Source of the DNA: Paratractidigestivibacter sp963649365
Lineage (GTDB): Bacteria; Actinomycetota; Coriobacteriia; Coriobacteriales; Atopobiaceae
Reading direction: 5' to 3'
Length of the DNA stretch: 16,753 bases
NCBI GenBank assembly: GCA_963649365.1
Contig: CAVJHQ010000049.1
Coordinates: 1-16,753, forward strand
This document shows, piece after piece, positions 6,530-13,495 of this stretch. The notes under the pieces were generated by a model. It saw only the letters and a list, made by a program, of their open reading frames with translations, was not told the DNA's origin and searched no databases. The translations under genes and the position numbers were made by a program. Position 1 is the stretch's first letter; each line of letters begins with the position of its first letter.

Positions 6530-8209
6530 CTAGTCGCGCGTAAGCTTTCGGTGAAGGCGGTGCGGCTTCGACGCCTCCGCGCCCAGTCGCTTCTCGCGGT
6601 CCTTCTGGTAGTCGTCGAAGTTGCCCTCGAACCAGTGCCAGCGGCCCGGGTTCTCGTCGTCGCCCTCCCACGCGAGGATGTGCGTGGCCACGCGGTCGAG
6701 GAACCAGCGGTCGTGGGAGATGACCACCGAGCAGCCGGGGAACGCCTCGAGCGCCTCCTCGAGCGACTCCAAGGTCTCGACGTCGAGGTCGTTAGTGGGC
6801 TCGTCGAGCAGCAGCAGGTTTCCGCCCTGCTTGAGGGTGAGCGCGAGGTTCAGGCGGTTGCGCTCGCCGCCGGAGAGCACGCCCGCGCGCTTCTGCTGGT
6901 CCTTGCCCTTGAAGCCGAAGGCGGCCACATAGGCGCGCGACGGGATCTCCTGGTCGCCGACCATGATGTAGTCGTTGCCGTCGGAGACGACCTCCCAGAG
7001 GGTCTTGTCGGGATCGATGCCGGCGCGCATCTGGTCGACATAGGAGAGCTTGACGGACTCGCCGACCTCGAGGGAGCCGTCGGTGGGCTGCTCGAGCCCG
7101 ACGATCGTCTTGAAGAGCGTGGACTTGCCGACGCCGTTGGGGCCGATGACGCCGACGATGCCGTTGCGCGGCAGGTTGAAGCTCAGGTCGTCGATGAGCA
7201 CGCGGTCGCCGAAGGACTTGCACAGGTGGTCGGCCACGAGGACCTTCTGGCCCAGGCGCGGGCCCACGGGGATCTGGATGTCGGTGAAGTCGACCTTCTT
7301 GGACGAGCGGGCCTCGGCCTCCATCTGCTCGTAGGCGGCAAGACGCGCCTTGCTCTTGGCCTGGCGTGCCTTCGGCGAGCTGCGCACCCACTCGAGCTCG
7401 GACTTCATCTTCTTCGCGCGGCGGGCGTCCTGCTGGTTCTGGGCCTCCAGGCGGGCGGCCTTCTTCTCGAGGTAGGTGGAGTAGTTGCCCTCGTAGGGGT
7501 AGAGCTGCCCGCGGTCGACCTCGCAGATCCACTCGGCCACGTCGTCGAGGAAGTAGCGGTCGTGCGTGACGGCCATGACGGCGCCGGGGTAGTTGTGGAG
7601 GAACTGCTCGAGCCAGAGCACGGACTCGGCGTCGAGGTGGTTCGTGGGCTCGTCGAGCAGCAGCAGGTCGGGGGCCTCGAGCAGCAGCTTGCAGAGGGCG
7701 ACGCGGCGACGCTCGCCGCCGGAGAGGTGGTCGACGGGCTCGTCGGGGTCGGGGCACTGCAGCGCGTCCATGGCCTGCGAGAGCTGCGAGTCGAGGTCCC
7801 AGCCGTTGGCGGCGTCGATCTCGTCCTGGAGCTGGCCCATCTCGGCCATGAGGGCGTCGAAGTCGGCGTCGGGCGCGGCCATCTCCTCGCCGATGGCGTT
7901 GAAGCGGGCGACCTTGGCGATGACGTCGCCGAACGCGAGCTCGATGTTCTCCTTGACGGTCTTCGAGTCGTCGAGCGGGGGCTCCTGCTGAAGGATGCCC
8001 ACGGAGTAGCCGGGGGCAAGACGCGCCTCGCCGTTGGAGACGTCCTCGAGCCCGGCCATGACCTTGAGCAGCGTGGACTTGCCCGCGCCGTTGGGGCCCA
8101 CGACGCCGATCTTGGCGCCCGGGTAGACGCCGACCGTAACGTCGTCGAGGATGACCTTGTCGTGAACGGCCTTGCGGGCCTTGTAGAACTGGTAAACAAA
8201 CTCGGCCAT
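6530..8209 (-). CDS. ettA: Energy-dependent translational throttle protein EttA (ABC-F ATPase)
   Basis: This 559-aa soluble protein has two ABC domains and no membrane segments. The first has Walker A GPNGAGKST (38-46), signature LSGGERRRV (162-170) and LLLLDEPTNHLD with E187. The second has Walker A GPNGVGKST (356-364), LSGGERNRL and LLLLDEPTNDLD. An arm insertion spans about 90-140, and a basic helical linker (about 245-320, with ELEWVRSSPKARQAKSKARL) is the P-site tRNA interaction motif. Similarity to Escherichia coli EttA runs the whole length, including GPRLG, PSRAYV, FNFKG-like FGFKG and SHDRWFLDR. The family binds the ribosomal E site and gates early elongation according to the ATP/ADP ratio. 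The start ATG follows GGAGGGA with good spacing. The C-terminal tail is slightly longer and basic. Confidence 0.95.
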   Translation of the reverse strand: MAEFVYQFYKARKAVHDKVILDDVTVGVYPGAKIGVVGPNGAGKSTLLKVMAGLEDVSNGEARLAPGYSVGILQQEPPLDDSKTVKENIELAFGDVIAKVARFNAIGEEMAAPDADFDALMAEMGQLQDEIDAANGWDLDSQLSQAMDALQCPDPDEPVDHLSGGERRRVALCKLLLEAPDLLLLDEPTNHLDAESVLWLEQFLHNYPGAVMAVTHDRYFLDDVAEWICEVDRGQLYPYEGNYSTYLEKKAARLEAQNQQDARRAKKMKSELEWVRSSPKARQAKSKARLAAYEQMEAEARSSKKVDFTDIQIPVGPRLGQKVLVADHLCKSFGDRVLIDDLSFNLPRNGIVGVIGPNGVGKSTLFKTIVGLEQPTDGSLEVGESVKLSYVDQMRAGIDPDKTLWEVVSDGNDYIMVGDQEIPSRAYVAAFGFKGKDQQKRAGVLSGGERNRLNLALTLKQGGNLLLLDEPTNDLDVETLESLEEALEAFPGCSVVISHDRWFLDRVATHILAWEGDDENPGRWHWFEGNFDDYQKDREKRLGAEASKPHRLHRKLTRD

Positions 8210-8248
8210 GGAAAAATCCCTCCTGGTCGCGGCCTCGGTTCAACCTCC

Positions 8249-8273
8249 CAAGTGTACTCGAGGCCTATACTTG
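8249..8273. promoter_or_regulatory. Divergent promoter dyad between ettA and nrdG
   Basis: CAAGTGTA (8249-8256) and TATACTTG (8266-8273) are inverted repeats, seven of eight matching, around CTCGAGGCC. Read outward they contain TATACT on the plus strand (8266-8271) for nrdG and TACACT on the minus strand (8251-8256) for ettA, both like -10 hexamers. Spacing to the start codons is 28 and 41 bases. It could be two back-to-back promoters, an operator, or both. It does not match the NrdR box as I know it. Confidence 0.4.
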
Positions 8274-8299
8274 AGTGCCCATGCGCGAGGAGAGGCCCC

Positions 8300-8869
8300 A
8301 TGAACTACGCGGAAATCAAATACTGCGACATCGCGAACGGCGTCGGCGTGAGAACGACCCTCTTCGTGAGCGGGTGCCGCCTGCATTGCCCGAACTGCTT
8401 CAACGAGGTCGCCTGGGACTTCTCGTCCGGCCAGCCGTTCACGCGCGCGGTCGAGGACCAGATCATGGACTCCCTCGCGAGCCCCTACGTCGCCGGGCTC
8501 TCGGTCCTCGGCGGCGAGCCGATGGAGCCCGAGAACCAGCAGGGCCTCGTCGATTTCCTCGAGCGCGTGCGCGACGCCCATCCGCGGGGCGAGGCCGGCG
8601 CGAAGACCATCTGGATGTACTCCGGCCACACGTGGGAGCAGCTCGCGCCGGGCGGGGCATGGAACCTGGGCGAGGTGACCGACCGCATCCTCGACACGCT
8701 CGACGTGCTGGTGGACGGGCCCTTCGTGCAGGACGACTACGACATCACGCTGCGTTTCCGCGGGTCGCGCAACCAGCGGCTCATCGACGTGCCCGCGACG
8801 CTCGGGTCGGCCGACGGCGTGGTGCCCTGGCAAGACGACCCGGTCTTCTCGACCCACACGATGGATTAG
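8300..8869 (+). CDS. nrdG: Anaerobic ribonucleoside-triphosphate reductase activating protein (radical SAM)
   Basis: The 189-aa protein carries the radical SAM cluster motif C26-x3-C30-x2-C33 in VSGCRLHCPNCFNE. This is followed by VLGGEPM (SAM-binding GGE) and WMYSGHTWEQL. The C-terminal LDVLVDGPFV...RFRGSRNQRLIDV is a strong NrdG signature. NrdG uses a [4Fe-4S] cluster and S-adenosylmethionine to make the glycyl radical on NrdD, allowing deoxynucleotide synthesis without oxygen. The start ATG follows GAGGAGAGG closely. The partner nrdD is not next to it downstream and would have to lie elsewhere. The frame is also open far upstream through the antisense of ettA, but that is a composition effect. 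Length is typical for the family. Confidence 0.95.
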   Translation: MNYAEIKYCDIANGVGVRTTLFVSGCRLHCPNCFNEVAWDFSSGQPFTRAVEDQIMDSLASPYVAGLSVLGGEPMEPENQQGLVDFLERVRDAHPRGEAGAKTIWMYSGHTWEQLAPGGAWNLGEVTDRILDTLDVLVDGPFVQDDYDITLRFRGSRNQRLIDVPATLGSADGVVPWQDDPVFSTHTMD

Positions 8870-8979
8870 GGGACGGCGCGGCCAGGAAGCCCACGAAAAC
8901 CCCACCCGAGAAAACATTACGTCCCCCTTACCTCAGGTTCTGCTACCATCCCTTAGGCTTCAACCGGCCCTGCGCTGGG

Positions 8980-8985
8980 TACGAT
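8980..8985 (+). promoter_or_regulatory. Weak candidate -10 ahead of the mgtA leader
   Basis: TACGAT with TG four and three bases before it resembles an extended -10 (four of six). It lies 56 bases before the small ORF at 9042. There is no good -35. The rest of 8870-9041 shows only a spaced inverted pair, GGGGACG (8869-8875) and CGTCCCC (8920-8926), and no gene. Confidence 0.25.
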
Positions 8986-9041
8986 TCAGTTGCCTATGTC
9001 TTTTAAACCGGGCAAGACCCCAGGCCCCGAGGAGGTGCCCC

Positions 9042-9143
9042 ATGTCCGACGGATGCAGTCACAGTCACAGTCAGAGCTCCACCCCGAATCATCCCATGGG
9101 ACAGGCGCCGGCACTCGGGAATGCCAGGCGCCGCGACGCATAG
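9042..9143 (+). CDS. Small ORF (33 aa) in the mgtA leader, possible leader peptide
   Basis: This ORF has a strong ribosome binding site, GAGGAGG at 9029-9035, with good spacing to its ATG. The peptide begins MSDGCSHSHSQSSTPNHP and ends NARRRDA before a TAG. Its Cys, three His and Ser-rich N-terminus comes from three tandem CAGTCA hexamers (9056-9073), and it holds two prolines near the middle. It is in the same frame as mgtA: apart from this TAG the frame is open to the mgtA start at 9252. It could be a regulatory leader peptide, as MgtL is for enterobacterial mgtA. It could also be the N-terminus of a longer ATPase broken by a stop, or a remnant of another gene. I know of no close relative of the peptide. 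Confidence 0.5.
   Translation: MSDGCSHSHSQSSTPNHPMGQAPALGNARRRDA
9104..9132 (+). promoter_or_regulatory. Hairpin at the 3' end of the leader ORF
   Basis: GGCGCC plus GGCA pair with TGCC plus GGCGCC, giving ten base pairs with one bulged A and an eight-base loop. It overlaps the last codons of the 33-aa ORF, so a translating ribosome would melt it. A second perfect dyad, GTCGGGCCCGAC, follows at 9159-9170. No T-run follows either hairpin. Confidence 0.45.
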
Positions 9144-9251
9144 CCGCAGGGCCGCACCGTCGGGCCCGACAGGCCGCGCCCGCGCACGACGCGCTCCCAA
9201 GCCCCCCGCATGCGTCGAGGGCACCGATTTCCCGGGATTGCGAGGTTCGCC

Positions 9252-12023
9252 ATGACGCTGCGCAACCTCTTTGACCGCGCGGGCAGCCGCGCCGAGAAGC
9301 CCACGAGGAAGTCCGCGCGCGCCGCGGCCCAGCAGGATTGGCTCCGCCACAGCGCCGCCGCCGACAAAGAAGAGCTCTTCGCCGAGCTCAACACCTGCGA
9401 AGAAGGCCTCGCGGCCGACCAGGTCGAGGCCGCCCGCGAGTTCCACGGCGCCAACGCCTTCGCCCGCGGCGCGAAGAAGTCCCTGCCCCTGCGCTTCCTC
9501 GCCGCCTTCGCCGACCCGTTCACCTACATCCTCATCTTCATCGCCGCCGTCTCGGTCCTCACCGACTGGGTCTTTGCCACCGGCTCCGAGCGCGACCTCT
9601 CCACGCCGCTGATCATCGGCATCATGGTGCTTGTCTCCGGCGTCCTGCGCTTTGTCCAGGACGAGAAGAGCTCCGTGGCGGCCGAGGCCCTGGCCGAGAT
9701 GGTCGAGTCCACGGCTGAGGTCGAGCGTGACGGCGACGGCGGCAACGAGACCCCCATCGACGAGATCGTCGTCGGCGACGTCGTCCACCTCTCGTCCGGC
9801 GACGTCGTCCCCGCCGACCTGCGCATCTTCGCCGCCCGCGACCTCTTTGTGAGCCAGGCGTCCCTCACCGGCGAGTCCGAGCCCGTCGAGAAGCGCCCCG
9901 CGCTCCCCGACGCCGACGGCGACGGGGCCGAGGGCATCGCCCTCACCGACCTTGCCGACCTGGCGTTCATGGGCTCGACCGTGATCTCCGGCAACGCACG
10001 CGGCGTCGTCGTGGCCACGGGCGCGCGCACCATGTTCGGCGAGGCCACGGGCACGCTCGCGGGGCGCAAGCGCGAGACCTCCTTCGACGCGGGCATCAGC
10101 TCCACGTCCAAGCTCCTCATGCGCCTCATGCTCGTCATGCTGCCCGTCGTCTTCGTCGCCTCCGGCGTGACCAAGGGCGACTGGGTGGACGCGCTGCTCT
10201 TCTCGCTGTCCGTGGCGGTGGGCCTTACCCCCGAGATGCTGCCCATGCTCGTGACCACGTGCCTGGGCAAGGGCGCCGTCGACCTCTCGCGCGACCGCGT
10301 GATCGTCAAGCGCCTTGACGCCATCCAGGACCTCGGCGCCGTCGACGTGCTCTGCACCGACAAGACCGGCACCCTCACCGAGGACCGCATCGTCCTCGAG
10401 CGCCACCTGGACGTGAACGGCCGCGAGGACGCGCGCGTGCTGCGCTACGCCTTCCTGAACAGCTACTTCTCCACCGGCGTGAAGAACCTCATCGACAACG
10501 CGATCATCGACCGCGCCCTGGCCGAGGGCACCGACGAGGTGGGCGCCCGGGCGAACGGAGCCGCCGTGACCGCCGAGGAGCTCGCAGAGCGCTATCACGG
10601 CATCGACGAGCTGCCCTTCGACTTCGACCGCCGCCGCCTCTCGGTCGTCGTGGGCGACGCCCGCGGCCGCACCCGCATGGTTACCAAGGGCGCCCTCGAG
10701 GAGGTCATGGCCGTCTGCTCCGCCGTCGAGATCGACGGGCAGGTGCTGCCCCTTACCGACGAGCTCGTGGCCGCCGTCGCCGAGCGCGGCGCGGCGCTCG
10801 CCGACGAGGGCATGCGCGTGCTCGGCGTGGCGCGCAAGGACGACCCGGCGGGCGCGGGCTCCCTCACCTCGGACGACGAGCGCGAGATGGTCCTCATCGG
10901 CTACCTCGCCTTCCTCGACCCGCCCAAGGAGAGCTCCGCCGCGGCCGTGCGCGCCCTCGCCGCCCATGGCGTGGCGACCAAGGTCCTGACCGGCGACTCG
11001 CCCCGCGTCGCGGCCCACGTGTGCCGCGCCATCGGCATCCCCGCCGAGCGCGTGCTCACGGGCGTCGACGTCGAGGCCATGGACGACGAGCAGCTGGCCG
11101 GCGCCGTCCAGGAAACGAGCATCTTCGCCAAGCTGTCCCCCGCCCAGAAGGCCCGCGTCGTGCGCGTGCTGCGCGGGCTCGGCCACGCCGTGGCGTACAT
11201 GGGCGACGGCGTGAACGACGCGGCCGCCATGCGCGAGAGCGACTGCGGGATCTCGGTCGACTCCGCCGTCGACGTCGCGCGCGAGGCCGCCGACATCATC
11301 CTGCTCGAGAAGGACCTCATGGTGCTCGAGCACGGCATCGAGTGCGGGCGGCGCACCTACGCGAACATGATCAAGTACGTGAAGATGACCGTGAGCTCCA
11401 ACTTCGGAAACATCTTCAGCGTGCTCGTGGCCGCGACGCTGCTGCCCTTCTTGCCTATGACCGCCGTGCAGCTGCTGCTGCTCAACCTCATCTACGACCT
11501 GACCTGCACCGCCATGCCCTGGGACAACGTCGACGACTCGATGGTCGAGAAGCCCTGCCGTTGGGACACCGCCTCCATCAAGGACTTTATGGTGAGCTTC
11601 GGGCCCTTGAGCTCCGTCTTCGACATCCTCACCTTCGCCGCGCTCTTCTTCTGGGTCTGCCCCGCCGTTGCCGGAGGGCCGTGGGGCACGCTCGACGCAG
11701 CCGGGCAGGCGCTCTTCGCGGGGGCCTTCCAGGCGGGCTGGTTCATCGAGAGCATGTGGACGCAGACGCTGGTCATCCACTTGATCCGCACCGAGCGGGT
11801 GCCGTTCGCGGGCAGCAGGGCCTCTTTGCCGCTCGTCGCGCTGGGGGCCGCGGGAATCGCCGCGGCGACGGCGCTGCCCTTCACGGCCCTGGGCGAGGCG
11901 CTCGACTTCTGCGCGCCGGCCCCGTCGTTCGCGCTCGTCCTCTGCGCCGTGGTCGTCGGCTACACCTGCCTGGTCTGCCTGGTCAAGAAGCTCTATATCC
12001 GTCGCAACGGCAGCCTGCTGTAG
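9252..12023 (+). CDS. mgtA: Magnesium-translocating P-type ATPase (P3B)
   Basis: The 923-aa membrane pump imports Mg2+ at the cost of ATP. Order of domains: a cytoplasmic N-terminus; a first helix pair near DPFTYILIFIAAVSVLTDWV; an actuator domain with TGES at 206-209; a helix pair with GLTPEMLPMLV; the phosphorylation motif CTDKTGTLTED with D370; a nucleotide-binding domain with MVTKGALEEV; and the hinge GDGVND at 651-656. A C-terminal six-helix block follows. MgtA-specific signatures are LNLIYDLTCTAMPWDNVDD, FGPLSSVFDILTF and WTQTLVIHLIRTERVPF. The start is the ATG at 9252 with GAGG six bases upstream, which gives the family's usual length. The long structured leader with a small ORF suggests post-initiation control. 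I could not find an M-box riboswitch. Confidence 0.93.
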   Translation: MTLRNLFDRAGSRAEKPTRKSARAAAQQDWLRHSAAADKEELFAELNTCEEGLAADQVEAAREFHGANAFARGAKKSLPLRFLAAFADPFTYILIFIAAVSVLTDWVFATGSERDLSTPLIIGIMVLVSGVLRFVQDEKSSVAAEALAEMVESTAEVERDGDGGNETPIDEIVVGDVVHLSSGDVVPADLRIFAARDLFVSQASLTGESEPVEKRPALPDADGDGAEGIALTDLADLAFMGSTVISGNARGVVVATGARTMFGEATGTLAGRKRETSFDAGISSTSKLLMRLMLVMLPVVFVASGVTKGDWVDALLFSLSVAVGLTPEMLPMLVTTCLGKGAVDLSRDRVIVKRLDAIQDLGAVDVLCTDKTGTLTEDRIVLERHLDVNGREDARVLRYAFLNSYFSTGVKNLIDNAIIDRALAEGTDEVGARANGAAVTAEELAERYHGIDELPFDFDRRRLSVVVGDARGRTRMVTKGALEEVMAVCSAVEIDGQVLPLTDELVAAVAERGAALADEGMRVLGVARKDDPAGAGSLTSDDEREMVLIGYLAFLDPPKESSAAAVRALAAHGVATKVLTGDSPRVAAHVCRAIGIPAERVLTGVDVEAMDDEQLAGAVQETSIFAKLSPAQKARVVRVLRGLGHAVAYMGDGVNDAAAMRESDCGISVDSAVDVAREAADIILLEKDLMVLEHGIECGRRTYANMIKYVKMTVSSNFGNIFSVLVAATLLPFLPMTAVQLLLLNLIYDLTCTAMPWDNVDDSMVEKPCRWDTASIKDFMVSFGPLSSVFDILTFAALFFWVCPAVAGGPWGTLDAAGQALFAGAFQAGWFIESMWTQTLVIHLIRTERVPFAGSRASLPLVALGAAGIAAATALPFTALGEALDFCAPAPSFALVLCAVVVGYTCLVCLVKKLYIRRNGSLL

Positions 12024-12105
12024 CCGCGGCGCCCCTCGCCGCACCTGAGCGGACAGTCGGAAACGCGCGCGGGCGCGAGATCGTCGGCGTTCTGCCGCGC
12101 GCATG

Positions 12106-12143
12106 CCGCCTGCGGCCCCAAACGGGCCGCAGGCGGTTTCTTT
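12106..12143 (+). terminator. Intrinsic terminator of mgtA
   Basis: CCGCCTGCGGCCC and its exact reverse complement form a 13-bp stem with a five-base loop, followed by TTTCTTT. It lies 82 bases after the mgtA stop. Nothing else is evident between that stop and the terminator. Confidence 0.9.
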
Positions 12144-12216
12144 GAATCCGATCGAATCGACCAACAAGGCCCTTGAGCTGCGCCGTCAGCGTCCCGTCGG
12201 CCGGCCGTCGGCCAAT

Positions 12217-12229
12217 CGGGAGCTTCCCG
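12217..12229. promoter_or_regulatory. Short dyad upstream of the 225-aa gene
   Basis: CGGGA-GCT-TCCCG is a perfect interrupted palindrome about 83 bases before the start codon. CCGTCGGCC also occurs twice just upstream (12193-12212). Either may be a protein-binding site or chance in GC-rich DNA. A TACCAT at 12245-12250 is the only -10-like hexamer nearby. Confidence 0.2.
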
Positions 12230-12311
12230 TCGGTTCCCTACCCCTACCATGCCGCCCCAAAGAGCCGCGCGTAAAACAACGGGCAGCGCGGCACGGACGA
12301 CAGGAGGCTCC

Positions 12312-12989
12312 ATGGGAAACAGGGCCATCGTGACCACGGCGGACGCAAAAGTCGGCGTGTACCTGCACTGGAACGGCGGGAGAGGCTCGGTAGAGGCGTT
12401 TCTCGCCTACTGCGAGCTCAAGCGCTACCGCCCGCCCTCGGAGGACGCCGCCTACGGCTTCGCGCGACTTGCACAGGTGGTCGGCAACTTCTTCGGCGGC
12501 TCGCTCTCGGTCGGGGTCGTCCCCTACGACCCCGACGACGAGTCCCTCGCCGAGCTCGACAACGGCGTCTACGTGATCGACGGCTGGAGAATCGCCGGGC
12601 GCGTGAAGCCCGCCCACGGCTTCCTTGAGCAGCCTGCCTGCGCGCCGCTGCCCCAGATGCTGCACTCGATCGACGCCAGGCAGCCCGCGTGCGAGCAGCT
12701 CGGCGCGTTCATCGACGCGCCGGTGCTGACGACGGACCAGATCGTCTGCGGCGACGAGGTCTGGGTCTACGATGCCCTCCGGAAGGTGGACGGGCGCTGC
12801 GCCGCGGGCTATGTGCCGGCGACGGTGCTCGCCGTAGGCGCGGGCGAGCTCAACGGGATGGAGGTCGACGGGATCCCGATCGTCGACCTCTACGTCGACG
12901 GCGAGTGCACCGGTGAGGACAACATAAACAACTACCTGCTCGAAGGCTCGTATCGCCTTATCCGCCACGAAGTCGCCCTCACCGCCTGA
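12312..12989 (+). CDS. Conserved protein of unknown function, 225 aa
   Basis: I do not know the function. The N-terminal half has a recognisable conserved pattern: GNRAIVTT, then VGVYLHWNGGRGSVEAFL, then YCELKRYRPP, then YGFARLAQVVGNFFGGSLSVGV and NGVYVIDGW. I associate this pattern with uncharacterised proteins scattered in gut bacteria and their phages and plasmids, from memory and unchecked. The C-terminal part (about 120-225) is acidic with VLTTDQIVCGDEVWVYD and looks like an added domain. There is no signal peptide or membrane segment. The start ATG follows AGGAGG at 12302-12307 with ideal spacing. The gene stands alone, after the mgtA terminator and before a repeat cluster whose first unit overlaps its stop codon. 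Confidence 0.85.
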   Translation: MGNRAIVTTADAKVGVYLHWNGGRGSVEAFLAYCELKRYRPPSEDAAYGFARLAQVVGNFFGGSLSVGVVPYDPDDESLAELDNGVYVIDGWRIAGRVKPAHGFLEQPACAPLPQMLHSIDARQPACEQLGAFIDAPVLTTDQIVCGDEVWVYDALRKVDGRCAAGYVPATVLAVGAGELNGMEVDGIPIVDLYVDGECTGEDNINNYLLEGSYRLIRHEVALTA

Positions 12990-13073
12990 GAGCTTTGGGG
13001 ACGTTGGTTGCAGCTCTCAAATGAGAGTTCTGGGGACGTTGGTTGCAGCTCTCAAATGAGAGCTTTGGGGACA
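12988..13073. repeat. 35-bp tandem repeat, two full units and a partial third
   Basis: Units run 12988-13022 and 13023-13057, with a 16-base partial third from 13058. The two full units differ only at two adjacent bases (CT versus TC). Each unit begins GAGAGCT or a near match and ends AGCTCTCAAAT, so each can fold on itself, and neighbouring units also pair across AAAT (GCTCTC-AAAT-GAGAG). The central part reads TTTGGGGACGTTGGTTGC. The first unit overlaps the stop codon of the upstream gene. It looks like a small REP-like intergenic element. Confidence 0.9.
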
Positions 13074-13127
13074 CTCCTTGCCGAAGAAACCCGGCAAGGG
13101 GCGTCCCCTTCGCTTGTCGGACGCCCC
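13067..13127. promoter_or_regulatory. Two overlapping, mutually exclusive hairpins
   Basis: The first hairpin pairs 13067-13083 (GGGGACACTCCTTGCCG) with 13092-13108, 15 of 17 matching, around an eight-base loop. The second pairs GGGGCGTCC (13098-13106) with GGACGCCCC (13119-13127), nine perfect pairs. They share 13098-13106, so only one can form at a time. The first could end transcription of the upstream gene, although the tail TTCGCTTG is weak. Confidence 0.5.
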
Positions 13128-13208
13128 CGCGAGGACGACGCCCCGACACGAGCGGCCTTCCGCCTAGCCAGTGCCGCGGCCTTTCGCATAGCGCCCTACG
13201 CACCCCTC

Positions 13209-13351
13209 TCAAATGCGGGATGGCGGCGGTTTTCAGCGCGCAGCCCAGGTAATCCGTTCTTGACCAAGCCGTCTACCTGCGGTTTTATCATGCGAGAGGC
13301 GCGGCTTACCTGAAGGTCCCGCGAGAAACTGCCGCCATCCCCGAATTTTGA
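13209..13351. repeat. Large imperfect inverted repeat (~50-bp arms), REP pair or MITE-like
   Basis: Arms at 13209-13256 and 13302-13351 match at 36 of 50 positions with two single-base gaps. They share TCAAA at the outer ends, GGGATGGCGGC, GTTT and CAGGTAA.CCG. About 45 bases lie between them, including a smaller dyad (CAGGTA near 13246 and TACCTG near 13274). No ORF fits it. It occupies the gap between the 225-aa gene and the sigma-factor gene. It may be a pair of REP-like sequences, a MITE, or a structured RNA. Confidence 0.8.
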
Positions 13352-13495
13352 ACCGGACCGCCCGGAAACGCCAGCGCGCAGGAGGTCGTGGGCCATATGT
13401 CAGGTTTTGCGGCCTCGCGCGTGTTGTTGGCAAGAAGGGACGGCGCGCCGAACTTCTTTCCAGCACATAATCGAGAAGAAAGCGAGGTGGGGCCA

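Noticed and set aside
6551..8299. Long plus-strand open frame running through the antisense of ettA into nrdG
   Set aside because: The upstream part is a composition shadow of ettA. NrdG homology begins at the ATG at 8300, which has its own ribosome binding site.
8870..9251. M-box (ykoK) Mg2+ riboswitch before mgtA
   Set aside because: I looked for the conserved M-box core segments and found no convincing match. A covariance-model search would settle it.
9003..12167. A 1054-codon open frame on the minus strand across mgtA
   Set aside because: It is exactly antisense to a gene with full P-type ATPase motifs. Its translation is Arg/His/Gly-rich low complexity, as expected from high GC at third positions.
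12988..13073. CRISPR array
   Set aside because: The 35-bp units are contiguous with no unique spacers, and no cas genes are near.
13388..13495. Longer N-terminus for the sigma factor starting at GTG 13388 or ATG 13397
   Set aside because: AGGAGG at 13380-13385 makes these starts possible. However, the added residues are unlike the family, and GAGGTGG before the ATG at 13496 gives a good alternative. I kept the shorter form with moderate confidence.
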